NCBI GenBank assembly: GCA_028713555.1
Contig: JAQTOA010000018.1
Location: forward strand, 1 to 49,185
DNA from: Sterolibacterium sp.
GTDB taxonomy: Bacteria > Pseudomonadota > Gammaproteobacteria > Burkholderiales > Rhodocyclaceae
Direction: 5' to 3'
DNA: 49,185 nucleotides
Below the pieces are notes generated by a model. It saw nothing but the letters and a program-made list of their open reading frames with translations. It did no database searches and was not told the origin of the DNA. A program made the position numbers and the translations under genes. This document shows, in pieces, positions 35,828-46,038 of this stretch (the stretch's first letter is position 1; every line of letters starts with the position of its first letter).

Positions 35828-37153
35828 ATGACGCAATTAAAAGATAAGTTGTCGGAAAGGATTCAGGCGCACCGTGGCCGTACCGCCAAACTCACCAAGG
35901 AATACGCAGATGTCGTCATCGACAAGGTTGATATCGGGCAGTGTATTGGTGGGGCCCGTGACATCAAGTGCCTAGTTACCGATATCTCCTACCTCGATGC
36001 GCAGGAAGGGATTCGCTTCAGGGGCAAGACCATCCCTGAAACCTTTGCGGCTCTCCCCAAGGCTCCTGGCTCCACTTATCCAACCGTCGAGTCCTTCTGG
36101 TACTTCCTCCTGACCGGCGACGTTCCCACTCAGGCCCAGGTGGACGAAGTTGTTGCGCAGTGGAAAACGCGCCAGCAAGTTCCCCAGTACGTGTTTGACG
36201 TGCTCCGAGCCTTGCCGCGGGACAGCCATCCGATGGTCATGCTCTCCAGCGCCATCCTGGTCATGCAGCGGGATTCCAAGTTCGCCGCATACTACAACTC
36301 GGGCAAGTTCAACAAGGTGAACGCTTGGGAACAGGTGTACGAGGATGCCAGCGACCTCGTAGCCCGTATCCCTGTCGTCGCCGCCTTCATCTACAACCTG
36401 AAGTACCGGGGCGACCAGCAGATTCCCATAGATCCCAAGCTGGACATGGGCGCCAATTTTGCCCATTTGATCGGCCAGAGCGAGCAATATAGAGACGTGG
36501 CCCGCATGTACTTTATTCTTCACTCAGACCACGAATCCGGCAACGTTTCCGCCCACACCACCCACCTTGTGCACTCGGCGTTGTCCGATCCCTACTATGC
36601 ATATTCTGCCGGCCTCAATGGCCTGGCAGGCCCGCTCCACGGTCTCGCCAACCAGGAGGTGCTCAGTTGGACCATGAAGTTTCAGGAAAAGTACTGTAAA
36701 GGCATTGAGCCCACCAAAGAACTGATCACAAAAGCCCTTTGGGATACTCTCAATTCCGGCCAAGTTATCCCGGGCTACGGTCACGCCGTCCTCCGCAAGA
36801 CCGATCCGCGCTATATGTCTCAGCGTGAATTCTGCCTCAGGACTCCGGGACTCAAGGACGATCCGCTGTTCAAGCTGGTCTCCATGATTTTCGAAGTTGC
36901 ACCGGGTGTCCTTAGCGAGCATGGCAAGACCAAGAACCCCTGGCCGAACGTCGACGCGCAGTCTGGTGTTATCCAGTGGTATTACGGCCTCAAGGACTGG
37001 GATTTCTATACTGTCCTATTCGGTGTGGGCCGCGCCCTTGGCTGCATGGCCAATATCACCTGGGATCGCGCTCTGGGCTACGCGCTTGAGCGTCCCAAGT
37101 CAGTTACCACCGACATGCTCGAGAAGTGGGCTGCCGAAGGCGGCAGGAAGTAG
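35828..37153 (+). CDS. gltA: Citrate synthase, eukaryote-like (mitochondrial/Geobacter type)
   Basis: A 441-residue citrate synthase making citrate from oxaloacetate and acetyl-CoA. It is of the mitochondrial-type branch, not the hexameric proteobacterial type II. Catalytic residues align in number with the pig enzyme: His271 (GLAGPLHGLANQE), His319 (IPGYGHAVLRKTDPRY) and Asp376 (PWPNVDAQSG). Other mitochondrial-type segments are RGKTIPE, DSHPMVMLS and SDHESGNVSAHT. Geobacteraceae are known to have such enzymes. The start ATG at 35828 has GGAG nine bases upstream. It sits where betaproteobacteria keep type II gltA, and a remnant of that gene lies at 39029-39302. Confidence 0.93.
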   Translation: MTQLKDKLSERIQAHRGRTAKLTKEYADVVIDKVDIGQCIGGARDIKCLVTDISYLDAQEGIRFRGKTIPETFAALPKAPGSTYPTVESFWYFLLTGDVPTQAQVDEVVAQWKTRQQVPQYVFDVLRALPRDSHPMVMLSSAILVMQRDSKFAAYYNSGKFNKVNAWEQVYEDASDLVARIPVVAAFIYNLKYRGDQQIPIDPKLDMGANFAHLIGQSEQYRDVARMYFILHSDHESGNVSAHTTHLVHSALSDPYYAYSAGLNGLAGPLHGLANQEVLSWTMKFQEKYCKGIEPTKELITKALWDTLNSGQVIPGYGHAVLRKTDPRYMSQREFCLRTPGLKDDPLFKLVSMIFEVAPGVLSEHGKTKNPWPNVDAQSGVIQWYYGLKDWDFYTVLFGVGRALGCMANITWDRALGYALERPKSVTTDMLEKWAAEGGRK

Positions 37154-37202
37154 AGGCGGTCCGTTAGGGCAGGTTTGATGGTTCCTTAAATGGAGTCCCT
37201 GC

Positions 37203-37233
37203 CGGTTGCTGCTGTTATCCACGGCAGCAACCG
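37203..37233 (+). terminator. Hairpin after gltA
   Basis: Perfect 10-base arms CGGTTGCTGC (37203-37212) and GCAGCAACCG (37224-37233) enclose an 11-base loop, 50 bases after the gltA stop. No clear T-run follows, so it may be an inefficient terminator or an mRNA-stabilising structure. Confidence 0.5.
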
Positions 37234-37356
37234 TCCGCGTATTTGAGGCGGATGGCGAAAGGCGCTGTGGGTAACCAGATTCGCATTACGCTGCCTGGTT
37301 CAATCGTTTCATCCATGCTGATGCGGATTGAATTGCCGATCGTTATGGGCTAAGCT

Positions 37357-39027
37357 GTGACGACAGATCGACGGAGCGTTTTATCCCCAGCCATGCCTGA
37401 CTACGCGCAAGGGGTCAAGAAGGAAGTCGCCGAGATTAAGTTTCTCATCCACGACCTTCGTGTCGAGGGCTTCTTCAACGACATCCTTCACTACCACGTC
37501 ACACTGAACACCGACCTCGAGATTTACAACTTAGAGCAGGCGCAGATCCTGCACGAAGCGGACCTTCAGGAGCTGAAGCGTAAGCTCGGAGCCCTACGCA
37601 AGGCTTTCCATGACTATTCGAATGCGGTGAAGAGCTTCTCACCGGACCGGACGGTCCTGCTCCTTGGCCGCCGTTATATCGACACGATCCATGAGACCTG
37701 CCATCTCATTCTTAGTCCGCTGTGGGGGCGGTCGGATCAGGTGCTGTCCTTCCTGCCCGAAGCTGCTCGCTCCGTTCGCTCGCGGCGTCACTATCGCAAC
37801 AGCATCAGTTGGCTTTACGGCGTGCATATGCGCATTACTGCGTTTCGCGAGGAATTCAATGACGCGAGTGTTCGGGAGGAGTTCGACATCGCCGAGGATA
37901 TCAACGATTTTACTCAGGATGTTGTCCGCGGATATGTGGTTGAGAAGTCTGAGGCTCGTGTCGAACTTCAGTTCGACCGGTTGGACGCGGCGGTCATTGT
38001 CGGCAACCGACAACGTTTTCGGCGCATGTATTTCAATTTGGTCATGAACGCCGTCGACGCCATGAGTGGGCGCAAGATGGGTGTGGTCAACGTGAGTACC
38101 GCCGTTGAGGGAGACCGTGTGGCGCTGCGCGTGCATGACGACGGCATGGGCATGGCTCCCGAGAAGATCCAGCAACTCCTCTTCGACCGCCATACCCTGG
38201 ACGGCGAGTTGCACTCGCTCGGCTTCGTGTTCGTTCGCCAGACGGTCGCCGAGTTCGGTGGGGAGTTGTCCATCGAGAGCACCGAGGGCAAAGGTACGAC
38301 CATGACGATCCTCCTACCCCACCTGCCGGGCAAGACCGCCGTGTCCCTGGATCCGGCGCTACGGGAAAAATATCGCCTACCGCAAAAGTATCGATCATTC
38401 GCAGCGGAGGCCGACCTTGTGAAAAAACCGTCGACGATCACGACGGTTGCCGATACCGCTACTCCAACGGTTTCCTCACCGGAGGAGGCGCGGATGGATG
38501 GGGCACCGGCCACAGGAGGTATAGAACGGCAGCGGCCGTGCGGCAAGCTCGTCCTTGAGTCCTACCGAAGTTCCACTGCTCAGTTTCCCGGCAGCATTTT
38601 CGCCATCGCCATCACCGAGGATGACCGGGTCGAGATGTTCACGGTCAAACCCTATCAACGCGACTGGAACATCTCACACGAGGATCTTTCCCCCATGCAC
38701 TTTCAGGCGATCCATCGCGGACGCCTGGAGGAAGACGAGTTGAAGCGGCCCATCCTGATCCTCAAGCCGCCCCAGAGCATGCTGGAATACTTCGAGTTCA
38801 AGGAGGTGCACGAACCCGACCGTGTTCCCGAGCGCTTCACGCGCATGGTTCGTGACGAGTGTATCCGGATCGCCCGCAAGCTCATCGCGACGGGACTCGA
38901 CCCGCAGATCCCGGTCCACCTGGCAAGCGCGCGCCAGTTTTTTGTCGCTTCCACAGAGTTCCATGGGACCGAGCCGTTCCTGCTCGACCTGCTGGCGCAC
39001 CAAAAGCTGTCCGTGGAAGAGAGCTAG
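37357..39027 (+). CDS. Atypical cytoplasmic histidine-kinase-like ATPase
   Basis: About 556 residues from a GTG at 37357, or 544 from an ATG at 37393; neither has a strong ribosome-binding site. There are no membrane helices. Residues 1-210 are helical and unfamiliar. A HATPase domain follows, with N box NLVMNAVDAM (227-236), G1 DDGMGM (261-266) and GFVFVRQTVAEFGG (289-302) ending in GKGTTMTILLP. No standard phospho-acceptor H-box is obvious; IHDLR (31-35) and FHDYSN (84-89) are candidates. After a low-complexity linker, residues about 400-556 form a second domain I do not recognise. No response regulator is nearby. It lies between the eukaryote-like gltA and the old gltA remnant. Confidence 0.75.
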   Translation: MTTDRRSVLSPAMPDYAQGVKKEVAEIKFLIHDLRVEGFFNDILHYHVTLNTDLEIYNLEQAQILHEADLQELKRKLGALRKAFHDYSNAVKSFSPDRTVLLLGRRYIDTIHETCHLILSPLWGRSDQVLSFLPEAARSVRSRRHYRNSISWLYGVHMRITAFREEFNDASVREEFDIAEDINDFTQDVVRGYVVEKSEARVELQFDRLDAAVIVGNRQRFRRMYFNLVMNAVDAMSGRKMGVVNVSTAVEGDRVALRVHDDGMGMAPEKIQQLLFDRHTLDGELHSLGFVFVRQTVAEFGGELSIESTEGKGTTMTILLPHLPGKTAVSLDPALREKYRLPQKYRSFAAEADLVKKPSTITTVADTATPTVSSPEEARMDGAPATGGIERQRPCGKLVLESYRSSTAQFPGSIFAIAITEDDRVEMFTVKPYQRDWNISHEDLSPMHFQAIHRGRLEEDELKRPILILKPPQSMLEYFEFKEVHEPDRVPERFTRMVRDECIRIARKLIATGLDPQIPVHLASARQFFVASTEFHGTEPFLLDLLAHQKLSVEES

Positions 39028-39028
39028 C

Positions 39029-39302
39029 GGCGTCAAACTGGCTGATTTTGCCTACTGCGTGAGCAAGAGCTATGAGCCGCGTTCCAAGCTCATGCGCGAA
39101 ACCTGCTACGAGCTGCTGGGCGAACTGAGCCTAAAAGCGATTCCTTGTTCAAGCTGGCGTTAGAAGATATATGTTTTTGGAGCGCAAACTCTACCCGAAT
39201 GTCGATCACTATTCGGGCAGACTGCAGAAGGTGTCCGGCATCCCGGTGGTGGTGTTCACAAGCATCTTCTCGCTGGCGCGCACCGTGGGCTGGGTGACAT
39301 AA
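39029..39302 (+). pseudogene. Remnant of a type II proteobacterial citrate synthase (C-terminal part, frameshifted)
   Basis: Three short frames continue one another as parts of ordinary bacterial GltA. 39029-39163 reads ...EPRSKLMRETCYELLGEL..., equivalent to the NYDPRAKVMRETCHEVL region of E. coli GltA, then stops. 39142-39175, in a second frame, reads [10 protein letters not shown]. 39174-39302, in a third frame, reads [14 protein letters not shown]...[10 protein letters not shown] and stops early. The GFGHRVY catalytic motif is degraded to DFAYCVS. A few residues are lost between the second and third pieces, and about the last 40 residues are gone. The remnant starts immediately after the kinase stop codon and ends 38 bases before sucA. 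Confidence 0.88.
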
Positions 39303-39340
39303 TAGGAAGAGATGATGACCTAACCAGTACAGGTGACACC

Positions 39341-42196
39341 ATGATGAAACAGATGTTGTCCAATTCCTACCTCTTCGGTGCCAACGCTCCCTTCATTGAG
39401 GACATTTACGAGACCTACTTGAACAACCCCGGGCTAGTGATGCCAGCCTGGCGCGATTATTTCGATAAGTTGCAGAATCTTCCGGGTACCGGCAGCGATA
39501 CTGCTCCCGACGTAGCGCATGCCCCGATCATTGCCTCCTTTGCCCAGCGCGCCAAATTGGGCACGCTGCGCCAAATTGTCGCGCCCGTTGCCGATGTCAG
39601 GCAGGTCAAGATATTGCAGATGATCAATGCCTATCGTTTCCTGGGTAACCGCTGGGCTCAGCTCGATCCGCTCAAGCGCACCGAGCGACCGGCTATCATC
39701 GAGCTTGACCCAGCCTATTATGGCTTCACTGAAGCCGATCTCGGTGTTGTCTTCAATACCGGCTCATTTGCCTTTGGGCCGGAGCAGGCAAGCTTGCGCG
39801 AGATTTTGGAAGCCCTGCGGCAGACCTATTGCGGCACGATTGGCGCCGAATACAGCTACCTGAGCGATATTTCGCACAAGCGTTGGATCCAGGCCAAACT
39901 GGAGCCGTTGCGGGCGACACTGGAATGTTCCTCTGAGCATAAGAAGCGGCTGCTCGAGCGACTCACCGCGGCCGAGACCATGGAGCGCTATCTGCATACC
40001 AAGTATGTTGGACAGAAACGCTTCTCGCTCGAGGGGGGAGAGTCCACCATCGTTGCCATGGACGAGTTAGTGCGTTGTGCTGGCAGCTATGGCATCCAAG
40101 AGGTGGTTATCGGTATGGCCCATCGTGGCCGCCTGAATGTTCTGGTGAATATCCTCGGGAAATCTCCTCAGGAGCTGTTTTCAGAGTTTGAGGGTAAGAA
40201 TCCCGACGAGCTATCCGCAGGGGATGTCAAGTACCACAACGGCTTTTCGTCAAACGTGGCGACACCCGGCGGCGCCGTTCATTTGACGCTGGCATTTAAT
40301 CCCTCACATCTGGAAATCGTGAACCCGGTGGTCGAAGGTTCGGTATATGCACGTCAGCGCCGTCGTGGCGACAAGACGGGCGACCAGGTTCTGGCAGTAC
40401 TGATTCACGGCGATGCGGCAGTGGCCGGGCAAGGCGTAAATCAGGAAATGCTCAATTTTTCCCAAACGCGAGGCTTCGGTACTGGCGGAACGGTACATAT
40501 CGTGATCAACAACCAGATCGGGTTTACCACTTCCGATCCGCGCGATTACCGCTCTTCGCTATATTGCACCGATATTTTTAAGATAGTCGAGGCGCCGATT
40601 TTCCATGTGAATGGCGACGACCCGGAAGCCGTTGCGCTGGTAACACAATTGGCGATGGGGTTTCGCAAGGAATTCAAGAAGGACGTCGTGATCGATTTGA
40701 TTTGCTATCGTAAGCTCGGCCACAACGAGCAGGATGAACCAATGGTTACGCAGCCATTGATGTACAAGAGAATTGCTACCCATCCGGGAACGCGCAAACT
40801 CTATGCCGATCGACTGATCGGGCAGGCTGTGCTGAAGGCCGAAGAGCCCGATCAGATGGTCAAAGACTATCGTGCGGCGCTTGATGAAGGTTGTCTGGTT
40901 GAAAATCCGGTGCTTTCGAACTACCAACGCAACTTTGCGGTGGATTGGACGCCGTTTCTGCACCAGAAATACACCGATGAGTGCCATACCAAGGTGCCGC
41001 TCGCCGACCTCAAGCGTTTGATTCAACGCGTGACCGATGTGCCCGCAAACTTCACGCTGCACTCACGTGTGCAAAAAATCATCAATGACCGCAAGGTGAT
41101 GGGAACCGGCAAACTCGGGCTCGACTGGGGCATGGGGGAAACTCTGGCCTACGCCTCGTTGCTGGTTGAAGGCTATGGTGTGCGACTTTCAGGTGAAGAC
41201 AGCGGTCGAGGCACTTTCTTCCACCGGCATGCGGTTTTCCACGATCAGAATCGTGAAAAATGGGATGCCGGAAATTACATCCCGCTACAGCACATCCAGG
41301 AAAAGCAGGCGCCGTTTATTGTCATCGACTCTGTCCTTTCCGAAGAAGCCGTGCTCGCATTTGAATATGGGTATGCCACTGCCGAGCCGAACGAGCTAGT
41401 GGTATGGGAATCCCAGTTTGGCGATTTCGCCAACGGCGCGCAAGTTGTCATCGACCAGTTCATCAGCTCTGGCGAGGCTAAATGGGGCCGCCTTTGTGGA
41501 CTGGTATTGCTGTTACCCCACGGTTTCGAGGGCCAGGGGCCGGAACATTCCTCGGCACGTCTTGAACGTTACATGCAACTTTGTGCCGAGCACAACATGC
41601 AAGTTTGCGTGCCGTCGACACCGGCGCAGATATTCCATTTATTACGGCGACAGATGCTGCGGTCGGTGAGAAAACCGCTCATTGTTATGACGCCAAAATC
41701 GCTGCTGCGCCACAAGGATGCCGTATCCAGCTTGGATGACCTGGCCAGAGGCAGCTTTCAGACCATTATTGGCGAGATAGGTCATACCGAGGAAATTGAT
41801 CCAAAGAAGGTCAAGCGCATGGTTTTTTGTTCCGGCAAGATTTACTACGATCTACTGGCCGAACGCCGCGCAAAGAAACAGGGCGATATTGCCCTGTTGC
41901 GCCTTGAGCAGCCTTACCCCTTTCCTGGCAAAGTCTTTGCCGCCGAGATGAGGAAGTATCCGAATGCCAAGGAAATAGTGTGGTGCCAAGAAGAGCCGCA
42001 GAATCAGGGTGCCTGGTTCGCCACCCGCCACCACCTGATTTCCGGCTTGCGGGATGGCCAAACTTTGCATGTCGTGGCTCGCCCCGCTTCGGCGTCGCCG
42101 GCGGTCGGTTATTATGCCAAGCATGTCGCCCAGCAAAGGAACATCATCGAAGTCGCCTTGGGTTTAAGTTCGAAGCTTAAGTCGTCTGCAGAATAA
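39341..42196 (+). CDS. sucA: 2-oxoglutarate dehydrogenase E1 component
   Basis: A 951-residue thiamine-diphosphate enzyme that decarboxylates 2-oxoglutarate and succinylates the E2 lipoyl group. Typical segments are [20 protein letters not shown] at the N-terminus, [29 protein letters not shown] (ThDP/Mg site), GHNEQDEP and the [14 protein letters not shown] loop. ATG at 39341 and the next codon ATG at 39344 are both possible starts, with AGGTG just upstream. It heads sucA-sucB-lpdA. A complete complex implies an oxidative TCA cycle, as expected for full oxidation of aromatics. Confidence 0.97.
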   Translation: MMKQMLSNSYLFGANAPFIEDIYETYLNNPGLVMPAWRDYFDKLQNLPGTGSDTAPDVAHAPIIASFAQRAKLGTLRQIVAPVADVRQVKILQMINAYRFLGNRWAQLDPLKRTERPAIIELDPAYYGFTEADLGVVFNTGSFAFGPEQASLREILEALRQTYCGTIGAEYSYLSDISHKRWIQAKLEPLRATLECSSEHKKRLLERLTAAETMERYLHTKYVGQKRFSLEGGESTIVAMDELVRCAGSYGIQEVVIGMAHRGRLNVLVNILGKSPQELFSEFEGKNPDELSAGDVKYHNGFSSNVATPGGAVHLTLAFNPSHLEIVNPVVEGSVYARQRRRGDKTGDQVLAVLIHGDAAVAGQGVNQEMLNFSQTRGFGTGGTVHIVINNQIGFTTSDPRDYRSSLYCTDIFKIVEAPIFHVNGDDPEAVALVTQLAMGFRKEFKKDVVIDLICYRKLGHNEQDEPMVTQPLMYKRIATHPGTRKLYADRLIGQAVLKAEEPDQMVKDYRAALDEGCLVENPVLSNYQRNFAVDWTPFLHQKYTDECHTKVPLADLKRLIQRVTDVPANFTLHSRVQKIINDRKVMGTGKLGLDWGMGETLAYASLLVEGYGVRLSGEDSGRGTFFHRHAVFHDQNREKWDAGNYIPLQHIQEKQAPFIVIDSVLSEEAVLAFEYGYATAEPNELVVWESQFGDFANGAQVVIDQFISSGEAKWGRLCGLVLLLPHGFEGQGPEHSSARLERYMQLCAEHNMQVCVPSTPAQIFHLLRRQMLRSVRKPLIVMTPKSLLRHKDAVSSLDDLARGSFQTIIGEIGHTEEIDPKKVKRMVFCSGKIYYDLLAERRAKKQGDIALLRLEQPYPFPGKVFAAEMRKYPNAKEIVWCQEEPQNQGAWFATRHHLISGLRDGQTLHVVARPASASPAVGYYAKHVAQQRNIIEVALGLSSKLKSSAE

Positions 42197-42209
42197 CACG
42201 GGAGGCACT

Positions 42210-43457
42210 ATGCTTATCGAAGTCAAAGTACCGCAGCTATCCGAATCGGTGGCCGAAGCGACACTGGTTAATTGGCATAAAGCGGTCGGCCAGGCAGTCG
42301 CGCGTGACGAGAATCTGGTCGATATCGAAACAGACAAGGTGGTGTTGGAACTTCCCGCACCGACTGCCGGCGTCATCGCCAAGATACTAAAGGGTAACGG
42401 GGCGGTGGTGGTTAGCGGCGAAGTGATCGCCCAGATCGATACCGAAGCCAAGGCGAGTGAAGACGCTTCTATCGTTGCCAAGCCCTCGCTGGCAAAGGGA
42501 ATCGCAGAACCTCCCTTGACTGCTGCGGTACCGCAAAGCATGCCATCGGCGCGCAAGATTATGGCGGAGAAGGGTATCGATCCCGCATCCATTAAAGGGT
42601 CGGGCCGCGATGGCCGAATTACCAAGGCAGATGCGCTGGGTACCGGTGCAGCACCAGGTTCCCGCGCGGCATCGGCCACGCCTGTTCCCGCCGTATCAGC
42701 TCCGAAACAGGCGCTGACTCAACCGGCGGCTGTCAATGTTGACGCCGTGCTGGCTGGCCGCACAGAGCAACGGGTGCCGATGTCGCGTCTGCGTGCGCGC
42801 ATCGCCGAACGACTGGTGCAGTCACAATCAACTGCAGCCATCCTGACGACCTTCAACGAAGTCAACATGGCGCCGATTATGGCGCTGCGCAAGCTATATG
42901 CCGAAAAATTCGAGAAGGAGCACGGTGTTCGACTTGGCTTCATGTCATTCTTTGTCAAGGCATCGATCGCAGCCTTGAAGAAGTATCCGTTGCTTAATGC
43001 TTCGATTGACGGCAACGATATCGTCTATCACGGCTACTTCGATATCGGCATCGCTGTCGGCAGTCCGCGCGGCTTGGTCGTGCCGATCCTGCGCGATGCT
43101 GACCAGATGTCGCTGGCCACCATCGAGAAAACTATCGCCGAATTTGGTGCCAAAGCCAAGGAGGGCAAGCTGACCATCGAGGAACTTACCGGGGGAACAT
43201 TCTCCATTTCCAATGGTGGCGTGTTTGGTTCAATGTTATCGACACCCATCATCAACCCACCGCAATCGGCGATTCTCGGGGTGCATGCCACCAAGGATCG
43301 TGCCGTGGTGGAGAATGGCCAAGTGGTAGTGCGTCCAATCAATTATCTCGCCATGTCCTACGACCATCGCATCATCGACGGCCGCGAGGCGGTGCTCGGT
43401 TTGGTGACGATGAAGGAAATGCTGGAAGATCCGACACGCTTGTTGCTGGATGTCTAA
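42210..43457 (+). CDS. sucB: Dihydrolipoyllysine succinyltransferase (E2 of 2-oxoglutarate dehydrogenase)
   Basis: A 415-residue protein with one lipoyl domain (lipoylated Lys in [15 protein letters not shown], about 43), a peripheral-subunit-binding domain ([21 protein letters not shown]), an Ala/Pro linker and the catalytic domain ending with [19 protein letters not shown] precedes the ATG. It lies 13 bases after sucA and 12 bases before lpdA. Confidence 0.97.
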   Translation: MLIEVKVPQLSESVAEATLVNWHKAVGQAVARDENLVDIETDKVVLELPAPTAGVIAKILKGNGAVVVSGEVIAQIDTEAKASEDASIVAKPSLAKGIAEPPLTAAVPQSMPSARKIMAEKGIDPASIKGSGRDGRITKADALGTGAAPGSRAASATPVPAVSAPKQALTQPAAVNVDAVLAGRTEQRVPMSRLRARIAERLVQSQSTAAILTTFNEVNMAPIMALRKLYAEKFEKEHGVRLGFMSFFVKASIAALKKYPLLNASIDGNDIVYHGYFDIGIAVGSPRGLVVPILRDADQMSLATIEKTIAEFGAKAKEGKLTIEELTGGTFSISNGGVFGSMLSTPIINPPQSAILGVHATKDRAVVENGQVVVRPINYLAMSYDHRIIDGREAVLGLVTMKEMLEDPTRLLLDV

Positions 43458-43469
43458 GGAGAACGCGCC

Positions 43470-44978
43470 ATGTCCAAACAGTTTGATGTTCTTGTCATAG
43501 GAGGCGGCCCTGGCGGATATGTGGCAGCCATACGCGCCGCGCAACTCGGACTCAAGGTGGCCTGCGTAGAGTCGCAGTCCTATGCCGACCCCAAGGGTGA
43601 AGTTCGTCTCGGTGGCACCTGTCTCAATGTTGGCTGCATTCCATCGAAGGCGCTATTGCAATCATCGGAATACTTCGATCAGGCCAATCATTCCTTTGTC
43701 ATGCATGGCATCGGTTTCGACAACGTCAAGATGGATGTGACAACGATGATGCGCCGCAAGGACAACATCGTCACTCAGTTGACTGCTGGCATCAAGAGCC
43801 TTTTTAAGAAGAATAAGGTGACCCTGCTGGTCGGTTATGGCAAGTTCGTACCGTTGCCAGAGAGGATTTTGACATCCGCAGGAGGTCCCACTTTCGAGGC
43901 GCAGGGGAACTTCCCGGGCGCGGGGCAAGGGAGCGACCTGTGGCAGGTCGAAGTTTCCACCGCCAATGGCAGTGAGATTGTCGAGGCAAAGCAAGTCATC
44001 ATCGCCACCGGCTCCAAGCCGCGCCATTTGCCGGGTATTCCGGTGGACAACAAGATGGTTTGCGATAACGTTGGAGCGCTATCACTCGATGGAGTGCCGA
44101 AACGCCTCGGTGTGATAGGAGCCGGCGTCATTGGTCTGGAACTGGGCAGTGTCTGGAAGCGTCTTGGTGCCGAAGTGACGCTACTCGAAGCCTTGTCTGA
44201 TTTTCTTGCCGCTGCTGATCAGGCAGTGGCCAATGAGGCATGGAAAGTGTTTACTCGCAAGCAGGGGCTTGATATCCAGCTTGGCGTCAAGATTGGCAAG
44301 GTCAGTGTCGGCAAGAAAACGGTCAATATCGAGTACGAAGCAGGGGATGAGTCCTTCACTCTCGAATGTGACAAACTGATCGTCTCGGTCGGACGTCTGC
44401 CGAATACCGATGGTTTGGGCTGTGATGGCGTTGGACTTAAGCTTGACGAGCGTGGCTGCATCGCGGTTGACGGCCATTGCCGCACCAATCTGGAAAATGT
44501 CTGGGCAGTCGGTGATGTCGTACCAGGTCCGATGTTGGCGCACAAGGGCATGGAAGAGGGCGTCATGGTGGCCGAGTTGATCGCGGGCCAGGCTGGGCAT
44601 GTCGATTACAACACCGTGCCCTGGGTCATCTACACTCATCCCGAGATCGCCTGGGTTGGCAGAACCGAGCAGCAGTTGAAGCATGACGGGGTCGATTATC
44701 GGGTTGGACAGATTCCTTTTATCGCCAATGGTCGGGCACTCGGTCAGGGGGATACCACCGGTTTCGTCAAGATGCTGGCGGATGCCAAGACCGACCGCAT
44801 CCTCGGTGTGCATATCATTGGCAACAATGCCTCCGAACTAATTGCCGAGGCGGTGGTGGCGATGGAATTCGGTGCCGCCTCAGAAGATATCGCGCGTATC
44901 TGCCATGCTCATCCGACGCTTTCAGAGGTCATGCACGAAGCGGCACTGGCCATAGATAAACGTCCGCTGCATTTTTAA
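43470..44978 (+). CDS. lpdA: Dihydrolipoyl dehydrogenase (E3)
   Basis: A 502-residue FAD enzyme that reoxidises dihydrolipoyl groups with NAD. It has FAD-binding [19 protein letters not shown], the redox-active disulfide in [18 protein letters not shown]-binding [16 protein letters not shown], and the C-terminal His-Glu pair in [12 protein letters not shown]. An extra segment near 130-155 ([19 protein letters not shown]) is slightly longer than in E. coli. It is the last gene of the sucA-sucB-lpdA operon. Confidence 0.97.
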   Translation: MSKQFDVLVIGGGPGGYVAAIRAAQLGLKVACVESQSYADPKGEVRLGGTCLNVGCIPSKALLQSSEYFDQANHSFVMHGIGFDNVKMDVTTMMRRKDNIVTQLTAGIKSLFKKNKVTLLVGYGKFVPLPERILTSAGGPTFEAQGNFPGAGQGSDLWQVEVSTANGSEIVEAKQVIIATGSKPRHLPGIPVDNKMVCDNVGALSLDGVPKRLGVIGAGVIGLELGSVWKRLGAEVTLLEALSDFLAAADQAVANEAWKVFTRKQGLDIQLGVKIGKVSVGKKTVNIEYEAGDESFTLECDKLIVSVGRLPNTDGLGCDGVGLKLDERGCIAVDGHCRTNLENVWAVGDVVPGPMLAHKGMEEGVMVAELIAGQAGHVDYNTVPWVIYTHPEIAWVGRTEQQLKHDGVDYRVGQIPFIANGRALGQGDTTGFVKMLADAKTDRILGVHIIGNNASELIAEAVVAMEFGAASEDIARICHAHPTLSEVMHEAALAIDKRPLHF

Positions 44979-45037
44979 TCTGGTATTTTGTTAATGGCCT
45001 CGGTTAGAATCTGCAAGTCATTTCATGGGATAGGATA

Positions 45038-45535
45038 GTGCTGCAAGTCGGTCAAACCGCACCTATGTTTACCTTATCCGATGCGGATATGGAAAGCTTC
45101 GACTTGTCATCATTGCATGGTCGGCAACACGCTGTGCTGTTCTTTTATCCTAGGGACAGCAGTCCATTTTGCACCCTCGAAGCCATTGATTTTAGCGATC
45201 ACGAGGAGGAATTCTCTCGCCAGGGATGCGTGGTCCTTGGTATCAGTCGAGACGACTGCTTGAGCCATGCCGAATTCCGCGACAAACATGGACTTTCGGT
45301 GCGATTGCTGTCAGATGATGAGGGCGTGGTGAGCCGCAAATACGGTGTCGTTCAGATGCGCGAGAAGGAGGGCGTTCGCAAGTTGTGTATCGTGTGTTCC
45401 ACCTTCGTGATCGATAGCTTGGGCGTGGTTCGCCATATACTTTACGATATCAAGCCGCGTGGGCACGTCGCCGAAGTTTTGCAACTGGTTAAACAACTGG
45501 AGAAACCATGCAGATCGCGAAAAATTCCATCGTGA
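45038..45535 (+). CDS. Bcp-like peroxiredoxin, divergent
   Basis: A 165-residue PrxQ/Bcp-family protein. The peroxidatic loop reads FYPRDSSPFCTLEAIDFSD, with Phe in the usual Gly position of PGCT. A second cysteine pair, KLCIVCSTF, occurs near residue 130. The start is a GTG at 45038 with a weak upstream purine stretch. Its last 28 bases overlap the start of slyD. It is clearly different from the standard Bcp at 12302-12766, so the window carries two PrxQ paralogues. Confidence 0.88.
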   Translation: MLQVGQTAPMFTLSDADMESFDLSSLHGRQHAVLFFYPRDSSPFCTLEAIDFSDHEEEFSRQGCVVLGISRDDCLSHAEFRDKHGLSVRLLSDDEGVVSRKYGVVQMREKEGVRKLCIVCSTFVIDSLGVVRHILYDIKPRGHVAEVLQLVKQLEKPCRSRKIPS

Positions 45536-45990
45536 CCCTCAACTATCAAGTCCATGACAGCGATGGCAATCTTATTGATGAAGGGAGCCAATTTCTCGTC
45601 TACATCCATGGGGGATATGACGGTATTTTCCCTCGCATCGAAGAAGAATTGCACGGCAAGAGCATAGGCACAACACTGAAGGTAAAGTTGGAACCGGAGG
45701 AAGCTTTCGGCGATTACGATGCCGAACTGGTGAATGTTGAAGAACGCAGCCTTTTCCCCGAGCAGATCGAGGTTGGAATGCAGTTCGAGCGAGGCAGTGA
45801 AGAAGATGATGCGGATATGTTGTTTACCATCACGGATATTGCAGGCGACAAAGTGGTGGTTGATGGAAACCATCCGCTGGCCGGCATTTCTCTGGTGTTT
45901 GCCTGTACTGTCATTGACGTACGTCCGGCGACCGCAGAGGAGATAGCGCATGGGCACGCGCATGGGCCGCATGATCAGCATCACCACTAG
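45508..45990 (+). CDS. slyD: FKBP-type peptidyl-prolyl isomerase, SlyD-like
   Basis: A 160-residue SlyD-type FKBP: half of the FKBP domain, an insert-in-flap chaperone domain (about 70-125), then the other half. The N-terminus MQIAKNSIVTLNYQVHDSDG and the GKSIGTTLKVKLEPEEAFGDYD segment are typical. The C-terminus is His-rich (GHAHGPHDQHHH), suggesting nickel or other metal binding. GGAG lies five bases before the ATG, within the end of the peroxiredoxin gene, so translation may be coupled. Confidence 0.93.
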   Translation: MQIAKNSIVTLNYQVHDSDGNLIDEGSQFLVYIHGGYDGIFPRIEEELHGKSIGTTLKVKLEPEEAFGDYDAELVNVEERSLFPEQIEVGMQFERGSEEDDADMLFTITDIAGDKVVVDGNHPLAGISLVFACTVIDVRPATAEEIAHGHAHGPHDQHHH

Positions 45991-46038
45991 CGCCCTATTT
46001 GTTGTGCAACTGTCCGGTTTTAATTCCGGTGAAAGCCT

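Noticed and set aside
37154..37356. N-terminal remnant of the old gltA between the new gltA and the kinase gene
   Set aside because: I looked for type II GltA N-terminal segments in all frames here and upstream of 35828 and recognised none. Only the C-terminal debris at 39029-39302 is supported.
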